From: Maratus speciosus
Taxonomy: Eukaryota; Arthropoda; Arachnida; Araneae; Salticidae
Length of the DNA stretch: 64,000 nt
Direction: 5' to 3'
Assembly: GCA_963932465.1 (NCBI GenBank)
Contig: OZ010786.1
Location: 269,732,411-269,796,410 of the forward strand
This document shows positions 36,282 to 47,783 of this stretch, one piece after another. A model generated the notes under the pieces. That model was not told where the DNA came from. It saw only the letters and a program-made list of their open reading frames with translations, and searched no databases. Both the position numbers and the translations under genes were made by a program. The stretch's first letter is position 1. Each line of letters opens with the position of its first letter.

Positions 36282-37550
36282 CAGGGTGACAAGAAATAAC
36301 TTGGACGAAGTTTCAAACAAAAAATTTGTAACTACCATTAAAGTTATAAAGTTACTGTCATAGGGAATTGATTCTAGAAATCTACTAAACAAGTGTAAGT
36401 AAGTTAGTTGTGATAACCGTAATGGTTAACAAACGATCTGCCATACTTGAATTACATAAACAAGGAATAAAACAATGTGAAATTGTTCAACGATTGAAAG
36501 TGCCTAAACAGACGGTTTCATACACAATCAAAAGGTTTAAAGATCTCGGACATGATGGTGACAGGCCAGGAAGAGGAAGAAACGCACAGTTAACGCATCA
36601 AGAAACCGGGTAATTATCGAAAAGCGAGTTCAGCGAAATCCTAGGATTTCAATGAGAAAGGTTGCTAGAGAGATGAAGATCAACAAAGAAACCGCACGTT
36701 TGATGGCAAGAGTAGAGTTTGGTCTACACCCTTACAAAATGAAAGAGGCTCAAAAGCTAACAGCAGAGAACAAAAGCACAAGACTTCAAAGGTGTAAAGA
36801 ACTGTTAAAGCGGACCGCAAGTGATCGATGGCAAACATTTGTCTTCACAGATGAGAAACTGTTTTCGATTGAATAACCTCACAATGGCCATAGTGATAGA
36901 GTTTGGTCACCAGAAGCACCTGGACCTTCTTGCATTGTTGAACGGCGTCAACGACCCCAATCTGTAATGGTTTGGGGTAGGATATGTGCTAGTGGGAAAA
37001 CACCGCTTGTTTTTGTTGATCAAAGGATAAAGATTAATCAACAAACATATCGCAAACTCATTTTGGAAGATGTTGTCTTACCTTGGTCACAAAAGTTCTT
37101 TGGAAACAAAAGATGGACCTTCCAACAGGATTCCGCACCTGCACACAGAGCTAAAGGCACACAAGATTGGTGCAAGACTCATTTTCCTGACTTCATTGGA
37201 GCTCAAGAATGGCCACCATATTCCCCAAATTTGAACGCAATGGATTATTCTGTTTGGTCCATCTTGGAGACAAGGGTGTGTGCTAAACCTCATAAAACTT
37301 TGGCATGCCTAAAGAAATCCTTATGCAAGGAAGGGGATAAAATATCAGTAAGTGAGTAGCGGCCCATAGCCGAAAATTTTGTGACACGTTTAAAGCTCTG
37401 TATTAAGGCTGAAGGTTGCCAGTTTGAAAATCTCTAGATATCTTAAACGAAATAACGTATTCATATTTATTTTGAAGTCTGGTCGTAATATTTCATTAGC
37501 ATTAAAGTTATAATGTATTATGTGTGTCCAAGTTATTTCTTGTCACCCTG
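36282..37550 (+). mobile_element. Mariner-like (DD37D) transposon
   Basis: A 1,269-bp element whose 25-bp terminal repeats (beginning CAGGGTGACAAGAAATAACT) are exact reverse complements at 36282-36306 and 37526-37550. TA pairs lie immediately outside at 36280-36281 and 37551-37552. It interrupts a family A repeat, giving a clean relative age: it is younger than its host. The perfect TIRs contrast with the broken gene inside. Confidence 0.95.
36422..37437 (+). pseudogene. DD37D mariner-like transposase, broken
   Basis: The gene for the element's transposase, about 338 codons. The ATG at 36422 opens with VNKRSAILELHKQGIKQ and a helix-turn-helix (VPKQTVSYTIKRFKDLG). A one-base deletion near 36579, in an A-run of the GRGR segment, shifts the frame. 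The rest continues with RISMRKVAREMKI. Stops at 36874-36876 (after KLFSIE) and 37357-37359 (after KISVSE) interrupt it. The catalytic aspartates are all kept: FTDEK (36850-36852), QQDSAPAH (37129-37131) and NAMD (37243-37245). The last two are separated by 37 residues, which is the DD37D (maT-like) signature, not the DD34D of classical mariner. The C-terminus is RPIAENF to FENL. It could not make a full protein now. Confidence 0.92.
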
Positions 37551-37903
37551 TATAAAGCAGAAATTTAAAACATGTAATTGAATTTGACGCTTAAACCACT
37601 GAAATGAACAGAATGAAAAATACTGATTGCAAATAGCGATCTTTGGCAATTTCGTTTGCTGTCAACTCCTGACACGGGACCAATTTGAAAATATAACTTT
37701 TAATACTTTTCATAACTGTATTTGAACGCATTATTGCTATATTTCGTATAAAGTTGATTTTTAGTATTGTTAATGGGCATTCTAAAAAATATATTAAATG
37801 TAAAATATCTCTTAGAGTTATTAATAAAATACAATCAAACTACAGTAAACCTGTGTGAGGTTTTATCACCGCAATATTTGACATTATTTGCTGATACGTT
37901 TTT

Positions 37904-38473
37904 AGGTGCGTTCGTAATTATATAAATACGTAGCACCTATAGTTATCGTTCAGTCCGTCTGTCTGTCCGCATATAACAGCGCAAAAACTACCCTACCGAA
38001 TCATTTGAAATTTAAAATACATAATTGTTGTATAATTTTGTTGAGTCACTTCAAATTTTATAAAAATCGGATGTATAGTTTAATTACAGGGACAGTCAAA
38101 AGTTTTCCGTTACATTACGGCCAATGGGAAGAAATTATTTCAAGTGCATTCTAATGATGTTAGAGCCTTCCGAATGGTCTGAAATTTTAAATATATAATT
38201 GTTCAAAAATTTTGTGTAGTCATTTCAAATTTTATGAAAATCTGATGTATAGTTTAATTACAGGGACAGTCAAAAGTTTTCTGTTACATTAAGGCCAATG
38301 GGAAAAAAATATTTCAAGTGCATTTTAATGATGTTACAATTTTCGAACAGAATGAAATTGAAATGCACGAAAATATACATTCAGTACGCTACGCGGTGCA
38401 AAAAATATTTATAAAACTAGTTATAGTACGAACGCACCTCATTTCCCACGTTTGACGAGCAATTTCCAACTTG
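37904..38473 (+). repeat. Family B interspersed repeat, copy 1
   Basis: 570 bp from AGGTGCGTTCGTAATTATAT to GCAATTTCCAACTTG. It inserted into family A between ...GATACGTTTTT and TTTCATTAATT, as the uninterrupted family A copy at 41665-41690 shows. The interior holds two 174-bp units (ACAGGGACAGTCAAAAG at 38086 and 38260). The internal inverted pair AGGTGCGTTCGTA and TACGAACGCACCT gives it a MITE-like look. No coding. Confidence 0.75.
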
Positions 38474-38709
38474 TTTCATTAATTTTGACTAATTGCAATT
38501 ATTTTTATTAAACAACGTGTTTTTACGATATATGAGTATATTTTGTTGAAAGCCGCTTTCAAAAAGTTTCGAAAAATATACAGTACGTGAAGTGAAAGAA
38601 GTTGTCAACATCAGAAATAATATACATGATGGTTTTTACCTATTATTCTGTAACCCGGTAAGCCCGAGTTCATCCCCTTGTGATAGATAATTGCTGGAGT
38701 GGCATGTAT

Positions 38710-39570
38710 TTTTACTTTATTCTATCTTCAATAGAAGAAAGTATTGTAATCGAAATTTTTTTCGACTTCCGGTTTTCAACGGATTTACACGTTTTAGGGG
38801 TCAGAGATCCTCAAAAACATGTTTATTGAAAATGTCTGTCTGTCGCCATTGTACCATCAAAAAGTGTATACATAGAATTAAATCAAATTTTTCTTTTATG
38901 TTTTTGACTATATGCAAGCAAGTCCTACCTTCATTTGGAAAAAAATCCGCCGGAAGGGAGCGCTGTAATAGCGATTTTGTGCGATTTTGAATATTGCACC
39001 TTCGAAAAGTGTATGAAGTTATACATAGAGTTGAACCAAATTTTTTGTGTATGTTTTTGGTCATGGCAAGAATGTCCTCCCTGAATTTGGAAAAATTCCG
39101 CTTGAAGGGGGCACTGTAATAGCAATTTTTGTGCCATTTTCAATATTGCACCTTCGAAAAGTGTATGAAGTTATACATAGAGTAGAACCAAATTTTGTGT
39201 GCATGTTTTTGGCTATGGCAAGAAGGTCCAACACGGCGGAAAGGTGCGCTGTAATAGCGATTTTTGTGTAATCTTCTTAATTTTTCGTAGTTCTATTGTC
39301 ACCAGTGGCTCGTGAATGGGCTGTAACTTCCCATACCGATAAGTCGACTATTCGCGACCTTTCGTGATTTTAATAAATATCATGATCGAGATTAACTTGT
39401 TTTTACTCTGATTAATTCACTGAATCAGAAATGTAAGATGAAAGTCAAAGTTAATATAATATTGAACTAATAAAAATGAAATATTGACATCTGTAACAGC
39501 ATTTTGAAATATTAAAATGTATGTGATAGAAGGAAATTTTGGGATTGGTACATCCAATTATTTAAACTTA
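38710..39570 (+). repeat. Family H repeat, copy
   Basis: Starts with a palindromic head (TACTTTATTCTATCTTC and AGAAGAAAGTA), then CGGATTTACACGTTTTAGGG and TGTCTGTCTGTCG. Tandem units follow. It ends with TGATAGAAGG and GGTACATCCAATTA, the diverged form of the H tail. Confidence 0.6.
38850..39260 (+). repeat. Three tandem units of about 150 bp
   Basis: Unit starts TCAAAAAGTGTAT (38855), TTCGAAAAGTGTATGAAG (39001) and TTCGAAAAGTGTATGAAG (39153). Each carries ATAGAGT(T/A)GAACCAAATTTT and GCACTGTAATAGC-type words. Frames of 70-99 codons on both strands arise from the repetition. The unit differs from the 145-bp unit of the other H copies. Confidence 0.75.
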
Positions 39571-39588
39571 TTGCACTTTTAGTGTATT

Positions 39589-39632
39589 ATGTGGTATAAG
39601 TTCTATGTGGTATAAGTTCTATGTGGTATAAG
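39589..39632 (+). repeat. 16-bp tandem repeat, 2.75 copies
   Basis: ATGTGGTATAAGTTCT is repeated at 39589, 39605 and (partial) 39621. Confidence 0.9.
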
Positions 39633-39689
39633 TATGTATCATATGTGTGCATAAGTTTTATTGATTATATAATGGGGATAGATCTGCAC

Positions 39690-39965
39690 AGGCCGGTTCC
39701 TGGACCGAAGCCCGGCCCGGCCCGGCCCTCGGCCATGCTTGGGCTTGTTTTCATTTATGGTACACGGGCCGGGCCCGGGCTATACTTTATTCTGAAGGCT
39801 CGGCCCGGGCCTAGTCACTACACTTTTCTGTCCGGGACGGGCTTGGACCTTACTTTTTTCCTGAAGGATCGGGTAGGGCCTAACTTATTTTTTCCGTACC
39901 GAGCCGTGACTGGTTTCGATCTTTCTAGTCTTAACGGGCCAAAATTTTCAGTTTCAGTTTTGACG
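39690..39965. repeat. GC-rich degenerate array of about 35-bp units
   Basis: GGCCCGG-type words recur about every 35 bp, separated by an AT-rich TTTTTTCTGAAGG-type spacer. Identity falls steadily from left (CCCGGCCCGGCCCGG) to right (TTAACGGGCCAAAATT). GC is above 50% in a genome of about 30%. A 119-codon frame across it is an artefact of the repetition. Similar GGCCCGGGC arrays are dispersed in other arthropods. Confidence 0.6.
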
Positions 39966-40384
39966 TTCAAAGATTTGTAAAAATTGGCCTGGCCGAAAAA
40001 TGTTTGAATTTTTTTTAACTCGCCCTTATTCTATAATTAAATATTAAAATTTATGCTTTTTAAGGAATAGTAGATTTCTAGCTTATTGAAATATAGCTAA
40101 ATTAAAACACAGTAATAAAACGTGGGAAAAAGAACCTGCCTATGAATGAATTCTGTCTTAAACTGAAAATGTGTTGATCCATGCAAAATGAATACATTAA
40201 TATGTAAGAAAAGAATATATAATACATAAACAAGCGAACTTGTCTGTAAAGCATTTTGTCCCTTTCGTATGCAATTCCGTGTTAGAAGATTTTACTGTAT
40301 AGCATTTTTCAGATTTTTTAGTCTCCAATGCATGGAATATGGATAAACAATATTAATGATAAAGTAAATAGTTTCCCGATCCAG

Positions 40385-40830
40385 ATCCGAAAGGATCCAT
40401 GCTGTCCTTTAAAGGAGGTTGCTTAGCGACCCCCAGTCCTCCAAGGCACCAAGCGATGCCCAGTCTTCACCACAACAAACCTGCCAGTCGAAACAGCTAC
40501 GCATAGGACCGGCACGGCCAAACTACACAACCTAGAACTTCGCAAAGTCTGTGCTCTAGCCTGATTTTGTTCGCCCTGCGGACTGTTCTGACGAGTTCGA
40601 TACTCAAGAAAACGCCTGTACCAGGGGCGACGCCGCACGCTTGCGACAGAGCTTAAAACTGATCACCATGTGGCCAGTCAAGGCGAAACCAGCGCAACTT
40701 TGCCTGCCACTGACAGCGACATCGTCAAACCGACAACTACATTTAAACAAGATTCGCACCAGAAACTTTTAACTAAATTTTATATTTTTTACTTTGGGGG
40801 AGAAATGTTGAAAAATTCCTTTTCGTTATT
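40385..40830 (+). mobile_element. GC-balanced block, possible LTR-retroelement tail
   Basis: About 370 bp near 50% GC stand out from the AT-rich flanks and end at a polypurine tract, TTTGGGGGAGAAATGTTG (40794-40811). A purine tract directly before TGTTG is what precedes a 3' LTR. The upstream part would be the end of the internal region, but its frames are broken and show no domain. The LTR end and a 5' copy are not seen. It could also be an unrelated GC-rich relic. Confidence 0.25.
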
Positions 40831-40937
40831 TTAAAATAAAATTTTTCGTTTATTCCGGTGAGAATTCAATATTACAGAGACATTATTGCTTCCCCCTCAA
40901 ATGGTTAACAGAATATCCATGAAAACCACCGTATACA

Positions 40938-41450
40938 CGGGGTGATTCTAAATTGATTTTACACAATAAGAGGGGTGATAGTACCAATCCAGACCTGCAA
41001 TAATAGCCATAGAACATGGGGTCGCAAACCACTTATTTAGTCACAAATACAGGGTGTTCTAGCCTAACCCAACTTGGGTTCAAGCTAATAACTTTCCCCA
41101 AACTGAATTATATTATAATGAAACTTTTAATAGATATACTTATCTTTTTTGTAAATATGATAATACCAAAAAAAGGGGTAGAAATTTCCCTTATACGCGC
41201 CAGCAGTATGCATTTGATGCTTCACATTTTGGAATGTGATTATCATTTTATAGGATATCATCAATTGCGTGAGCATCCTGTTTTTCTAGAACTTTTTGTG
41301 ATGTTATCACGTCCGTACAAGACAAGTTACATATCGTTACATTGCAAAATTTTTATTTTTAGCAAAATTATTATCGACAAGACGACTTCAGTTGAGGTGA
41401 AACACCCTGTATTTGTGATTACATAAGTGGTTTTCGATGTTCTATGGTAA
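40938..41450 (+). repeat. Family G repeat, inverted pair
   Basis: 40938-41250 reads ATGGGGTCGCAAACCACTTA, TACAGGGTGTTCTAGCCTAA and CCAGCAGTATGCATTTGATG, the reverse of 19600-19930. 41260-41450 carries the partner half (ACATATCGTTACATTGC, GAAACACCCTGTATTTGTG). Together they reproduce the inner arrangement at 19290-19930, so the whole composite is the dispersed unit. Confidence 0.6.
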
Positions 41451-41579
41451 TTATTGCTCATCTGAATGGGTACTGATACCACTCTTATTTTGTAAAAACA
41501 ATTTAGAATCATTCTACATATAATTTCTGATATCGATATTCCTTTTCCTCTGTAAATACTAAAAACATACCAAAATGAA

Positions 41580-42440
41580 TGAGGCATTTTCAGAAGACTT
41601 TGCAAGAGGCTTTGGGTGTAGAATATTTATCTATCGTTAAAACGCATTTTTTGATAACAAAAAATTGCAATTAATGAAAAAACGTATCAAAAAATAATCT
41701 CAATAATTGCGGTGAGAAAACCTTGCTCGAATCTACAGTTTTTTAAATTAATAACTCTAATATTTTCTTTTACATGTAATATATTTTAGAATGCCCATTA
41801 ACAATACTAAAGATCATATTAATATAAAAAACAGCAATTATGCATCCATAAAGTTTTGAAATGCATAAAAGCGATGTTTTTCTATTGGTCTCTCATCAGG
41901 ATATAACTACTGAAGAAATCGCCAAAGATAGCTATTTAAAATTAACCTTTTTGATTCGGTTCATTTCAATGCTTTAAACGCTAATTTCGATTATATGTCT
42001 TAAATTTGTGTTTTATTTATATTTTATAGTTTTACTTATTGATTAATGTATGTTTTTATTTCGTTATAGAATTTAAGCCGGAAACAAATAATGAGCTATT
42101 TATATTAACTTAAGAGCAAATAGATTTTTACTTCACGATTGTCTGTACACGATAGACATAGATTTGAAAAAAAAATATGTTTGAAAATTATTTTTAAAAC
42201 AATAAAAATTGAGTAAATGGCGATAAAGTTTTCAAAGAAATAGCGATATAGTTTTCAAACAAATTGCTTTTTAAAGTACATTTGTTTTCCTATTCGACGG
42301 CAAAAATTGAAAATGTGCCATACATAGAAGTTAAAGAAATTTAAAATAATCCAGGAAAAGTGAAATTTGATCGTCTGATATTGCCGTTCGCAAAATGATG
42401 TCAGCTTTACGCAGAGACACGTTTGCCCTTTATAATGTAG
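41580..42440 (+). repeat. Family A repeat, copy 2, continuous
   Basis: Uninterrupted copy that defines the family. It contains TTGATTAATGTATG, GAGTAAATGGCGATAAAG, CAAACAAATTGC and one inverted 103-type unit (CGTCTGATATTGCCGTTC) at the right end. Confidence 0.65.
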
Positions 42441-42459
42441 ACAAATCTAAAACTACACT

Positions 42460-43060
42460 GACAGAAATAACTGTAAATTTATGAATCTTCGCTGTTCAAT
42501 TTTCACGGGCAACAACCTTATTGGATGAAAAACGGTCTGATCCACTAAAAAAATACGGTACGATCCCATACATTTTCCTCCACTAGTATCGAAAAATAAT
42601 GTCAGTTAACCGCGACCGTAAAGTATTTTTTAACCCGCCAAAAAAGCGAATCTGTGATGATTATCGAACGTGCTACGGAACAGTAAGTAAAGTGTTATAG
42701 TTTTTTGAAGAGCATTATATCTTTGCGCCGTAAAATTACGGGCTGCACAAAATGATGGGCTTGGATTTTTTTTTACTGGGTATGACTGGAATAACTGCTG
42801 CCGGTCTCTGCCCGTAATTTTATAGGAATATTTTTAGAGAATTAGAAAATTAAGGGCAAGCCACATATTCTTGCAGTTCTAGCCCATCTGTTACTTCAAC
42901 AGTAAAATAAAAACCATCAAATACGGTACGACCCCATACATTTTACTCCGCTAGTGTGTAGACGTTGGCACAAAATGATGGGCACAGATTGTTTTTTTTT
43001 TGTTTTCTTTTTACGGGGTTTGACTGGAATCTCTGCTGCCGGCCTCTTCCTATAAATATT
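42460..43060 (+). repeat. Direct repeats with TACGG words
   Basis: AAATACGGTACGA(T/C)CCCATAC occurs near 42549 and 42918, and GCACAAAATGATGGGC near 42754 and 42969. A short hairpin, GTAAAATTACGGGC against GCCCGTAATTTTAT, lies between. The block may be a composite of short TIR elements. Ends are not defined. Confidence 0.5.
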
Positions 43061-46038
43061 TTTAACAGTGAATATAATGTTTTCTTATGCTCTTAATTGT
43101 CAAATTATTTTTTCATAAAATTCAGTTCTGAAAAAATAAGTTTCTGGAATAATGAAACACAAGCTCGGAGCTGAACTGCTCGGAACTTGCGGAGAATCCG
43201 AATCTCGCTTCAGATTCGATTTGAGTTTACAATTTCCTATCAAATTAAATTTTCAACTAAACTAATGACAAATATCCATTTTTATAAAAGTAAAAATTCT
43301 AAAAATATTTTTCAAATTTTTGAAAAGAATTTAATTTGCGTATTTATCTTCTTAGAACGCCTTTTTAAAAAATAATACTATTATGTTGATAAATCTTCAA
43401 ATAATAAGGTAATGTATTAAGAGTGTTATTAAATGCCCTGCTTATAAAATTTCATAAAACAACCGATGATTGCATTCTTTTGCAACAACGTGAAATGTCA
43501 GAAATCCGGACATAATGATATTTTATTAGGAAGAAAAATGATCAGATAATCACACTGTTTAACGTCATAAAAGATAAATTATTTTTATTTATCACAATTA
43601 CTATGCGATATTAAGATTATGTTATTCAGTTTCTTTCAATAATACGTCGTGTAATGAAATACTAAACCAGGGCAATTTAACAGACAAAATGGATGAACCA
43701 AGTAAAGCACCTAATAGATCTTCATTATTAAACATCCATTACTGCATTTTTGTAAATTTACTTAAAATTGATTTAAATAGTGATTTATGTACATATTTTA
43801 AAAAGCTGTGTTTCTTTTTTATAAATTTATTTTCGTCGCAAACACATCCATTAATTAATCACGTGAACATGATTAACAGATAATTGCAGCATGAAAATGC
43901 AACAAATAAGCTTTAATGATAAACTCCCTAAATCATAAATTATAAAATTTAACAAGCATTTTGAAAATAGTGACATATTTATAGTTTGGGTTAATTTAAA
44001 TTATACGAAGTACAATTATCTCGCCTGTACTTAATTTCGTTTATTTGAACTGCGTTTATCCCTAAGAAATTAAAATTACTGCTAGGAAAATTACTCATGT
44101 CATAAGCGAACTGTTTAAAATTTATGTAGCTAATTAAGTTTCACAGGTTAGAATGAATACTGTATCTGCTTTACAAATGCAAACACATCACAGTACAGAC
44201 CTCGCTTACTTAGAAATATTTATACATTTATTTTCTTATGCAGCTTGTTTAAAAACAAACAAACAAAAAACAGAATAACGTTAGAGAGCACAAGATATGA
44301 AAAATATAGTTTTTCTCATAAAATACAATAAAAATGTAAAGGCGTAAGTTTTAAAGTAAGAAATCAGAAAATATAATAAAACGTGAGGTAAAACTTAAAA
44401 TAACCATTAAATACTATTATTTACAGCAGTTTATCTGAAAGATCTATTTTGTTTTTATAATCATGCACTTTTTGTAACATAGACATAAATAACGTGTAAC
44501 ATTTATTTTATATATATCTGCAAATATCAAATTTTATAACGGCAGACAACTAACGAATTTATCAGAATCTTGTACAATACGGTCAAAAAGAACTTTTTAT
44601 AACACCATGAAATTTAAAAATGCAGTAGGCCTTTCAAAAGAAATGATGTCTTCTTTCACCAGGCGCTACGTCTTCTACTTTGAAAGCAGGATCAACACTG
44701 AGGGAGAAAAGGTAAGGTAGATGGGTATGTTGAAGGAACAGCCAATAGGAAAGTAGAAGAAATCAGCTAATCACACAAGAGCATTACCCAATCAGAAGAA
44801 CACAGAATAGAACGAGAATTATGAAGAAAATTGAATAAAAACAGAGTCAAAGAATACGAAAAATATATAAATGAATTAATAAATAAACGAATAATAAACA
44901 AATAATAAAATAAATTAATTAATTAAAAAGGTAAAAAATTATCTGAAAAATCGTCATTAATTCATCAATATGGTTTTTAGTGTGGCTTCATAAAAGTACA
45001 TATGTTTCAGATAAAAATAGATCACAATATTTTGAAGACCGTATGATGAGACTACTACGCGCTACCCTTAAGATGTATTATTTATATATTTCTGACATTT
45101 TTATACAAAAAGGGAGGGACTGTTCACTGTGACGTTAGAAGAACTTGTTCCTTAATGTTCAAAAATGCAGTGGATATTACAGCTAGTATTCATCCACATA
45201 ACGAAACATACAACAATCTTACCTAACTGCAGCGTGACACACATAATTGCAAGTGACCGGTCACTTGCGATTTTAGACGTTTTGTAAAATATCTAGAAAA
45301 TACATGAGGAATTAACCTGAAACTGCAGGTGTGTAAACAATATAGTAAAGGTCATATATTTCCGCGAAGATTTTTTCCCGAAACCCCATAGGGGACCGTC
45401 AACAAATTGAAAAAGAACGAATATCTTTTGGATAATCCTATCAAAACTAATGGAGCAAAAGCGTTTAAACTCGAGATTATTAATAAGTGGCTTATTGTAA
45501 TATACTGCCTTCAATTTTAAAACTGCCGTCAAAATGTGAAAATTTGAAGCGCCTTTCGTTTATTTGCTTTTTTGGTGCTGACGTTGTTATCGGTGAAAGA
45601 AAACATGATAAGACACACGTCACTCAGCTTGTAACACCATATACTGGATAGTTTGAAAAATATCGCAGATGGGTCAATGTGGCCCTATGAACAACATGCC
45701 CCTGTCTACCCTATTATAGCTAGATTCTTCTAAATAGATGAATTTAAAGTATTTCCTGTACGTAAAGTTTAATACAGAAACAATATCCTATGAGTTAATA
45801 AAACCTTTTATTTATCTTTTGATCGAGCGGTTTCAAAGACCGTTCACAATAGATATGCGATAATTTCTGTCACAGCAGCTAATGCTTAACAAAGCTATAC
45901 ATTTGAATGTAACCTACAATTAAATTCCGAACTATGAATGGACGTCTAAACGTTTTAGTGAAAGACAAATCTTATGAGCTGCTTCTTAAATTCTTTCAGA
46001 ATGGAGAAAACTGTAAAAGTAATAACGATCCTTTAAAG
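43061..46038. other. Long stretch without recognised features
   Basis: No gene or repeat with defined limits. The segment 44640-44830 has somewhat higher GC (CACCAGGCGCTACGTCTTCT) but no open frame or domain. A 79-codon minus frame at 45293-45532 is unsupported. Confidence 0.5.
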
Positions 46039-46079
46039 GATCAGTTATCATAATAAGTACAGAACTTGTGTGAAAATAT

Positions 46080-46394
46080 AAATTATTTAAAACAACGTTT
46101 AAACACACAATAAAACAACATATTTGACCATATGTATACGTTTCGTGAGTACTAGGACTCACATCCTCAGTGTAAAATCTTTAAAAACAATATCCCCCCA
46201 ACTGCATGTACGGTGAAAAAAACCCAAAATTTTTCAAACCCAAAATTTGGGTTTTTTTCACCGTACATGCAGTTGGGGGGATATTGTCTTTAAAGTTTTT
46301 ACACTGAGGATGTGAGTCCTAGTACTCACGAAACGTATACGTATGGTCAAATATGTTGTTTTATTGTGTGTTTAAACGTTGTTTTAAATAATTT
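46080..46394. mobile_element. 315-bp fold-back palindrome
   Basis: Arms of about 148 bp (46080-46228 and 46246-46394) differ at only a handful of bases and enclose about 17 bp. A 13-bp direct repeat, GATCAGTTATCAT, flanks it at 46039-46051 and 46395-46407, with 28 bp of extra sequence on the left. Each arm carries ACACTGAGGATGTGAG, a 6-bp loop, ACTCAC and GAAACG: a CTGAGGA, stem, GAAAC hammerhead-like layout. Non-coding. Confidence 0.75.
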
Positions 46395-46407
46395 GATCAG
46401 TTATCAT

Positions 46408-47742
46408 GTTATTTTAAAAATAAATGGCAAACATGTACAAAGGAAGCCATTATTCATTCAAAGGAATCATTAATAATTCAAGATAAAAAAGTTCACCGAT
46501 GTGCGATAAAGCATCATTTCTGGAAATCCGGTGATATTTTAAAATCTTTTTTCTACTTTATTTCATTACGTAATTTTAAGGTTGTGGTTATATGTCAGGC
46601 ATGATTTTATGCCAGTAAATGTTGGACGAAATTAAGAATTTTGCGTCGAAAAAGCTTCCTTGTTATTAAATTCTATTTCAGTGTCACTGAATTATATTTT
46701 TTCCCACGTGCGTTGATGCAGGACACAAAATAAACATAAATGTAGTTCGAAGAAACGAACGTGGGTTTACAATTATAAATCGAAAACTTTCGTATACAAT
46801 GAAATGTCAGTTTAGAATAAAAATGGTCCGGTGGAAGTGTTTTTCAATGCTCCCAAAATTCATGCGACCATTATCTATATATATTTCTATAGACATATGC
46901 AACGACATGCATAACATATTCCAATATAAACAAATTTATTATTAAAAATAATATTGATCTTTTTTTTTTTTAATAACAGTATTTGGATTGCATATTTCCC
47001 ACACAAAATTTTCAATTATTCATATTATACATGTCAATGACGAAGGAATGGACCTTTACTTTATCACAACTGTCCTGTTGTTCTGGAGCCCCAATTACCG
47101 GTCTTTTAGGATCGCCTTATAGTAAATACGGGCCTGATAACAAAAATAGGAATTTACAGTAAAAAAAAAGTTGGAATAATATAAAAGAGATATTGCATGC
47201 ATGTAATAAAAGCATATAGTTTTTTATTGTCTGAGATTCTTGATTCTATTTTCACGTGGCATAATGTCTACCACTCATGCACTCATTTTCTTGGGAGTTT
47301 TATTACTGCTTTGTCTTCTGTACCCCGTTTTGTGCTATTTGTATAAGTAACGTCTAATTAAAAATCGGTATCCTACAGATTTCATACCCTCTTTTCCAGA
47401 GATAAAAATGCTGCTAAATAATTGTTCTTGAAACTTATGTCGCCTTTTCACCATATTTTATGACTCTGAAAAAGCGAGTTTTTTCACAATAATTCCATAT
47501 TCAATTTCTTAATAAATGAAGATACTGTGATTAGCTTTTAATAATTATTTTATATCTAATCTGTCAAGAGATACCTATTATGTAGCTGAGTAATTTTTTC
47601 TCAGTCAAAAAATTAGTTTGGGGTGAAAAACGATGAAATAAAAAAAAAAATTGTTTTGTATTCACAAGTTATTGTTTCCGAAAAAAAATGGTCATAGCAC
47701 TTTTAAGGGAAACAAAAAGTTTGGAAACGAAGGAAAAATGTA

Positions 47743-47743
<1 letters not shown>
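46408..47743. other. Non-coding stretch
   Basis: No supported feature before the (ATT)n run that follows. Confidence 0.5.

Positions 47744-47783
<40 letters not shown>
47744..47783 (+). repeat. (ATT)n microsatellite
   Basis: About 13 uninterrupted ATT units. Confidence 0.95.

Larger units (their letters stand above)
35551..38580 (-). repeat. Family A repeat, copy 1, twice interrupted
   Basis: Three separated blocks, 35551-36279, 37553-37903 and about 38474-38580, align in order with the inverted continuous copy at 41580-42440. The gaps are precisely the mariner-like element and a family B copy. In all copies it is non-coding and AT-rich, with TTGCCATTTAC-type and CAAACAAATTGC-type words. 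Class not assigned. Confidence 0.65.

Noticed and set aside
39621..39980. 119-codon proline/glycine-rich frame
   Set aside because: Produced by the GGCCCGG array; the repeat period, not a protein, explains the pattern.
40423..40638. 71-codon arginine-rich minus frame in the GC-balanced block
   Set aside because: Base composition explains it; no domain. The polypurine tract nearby favours an LTR-element tail on the plus strand.
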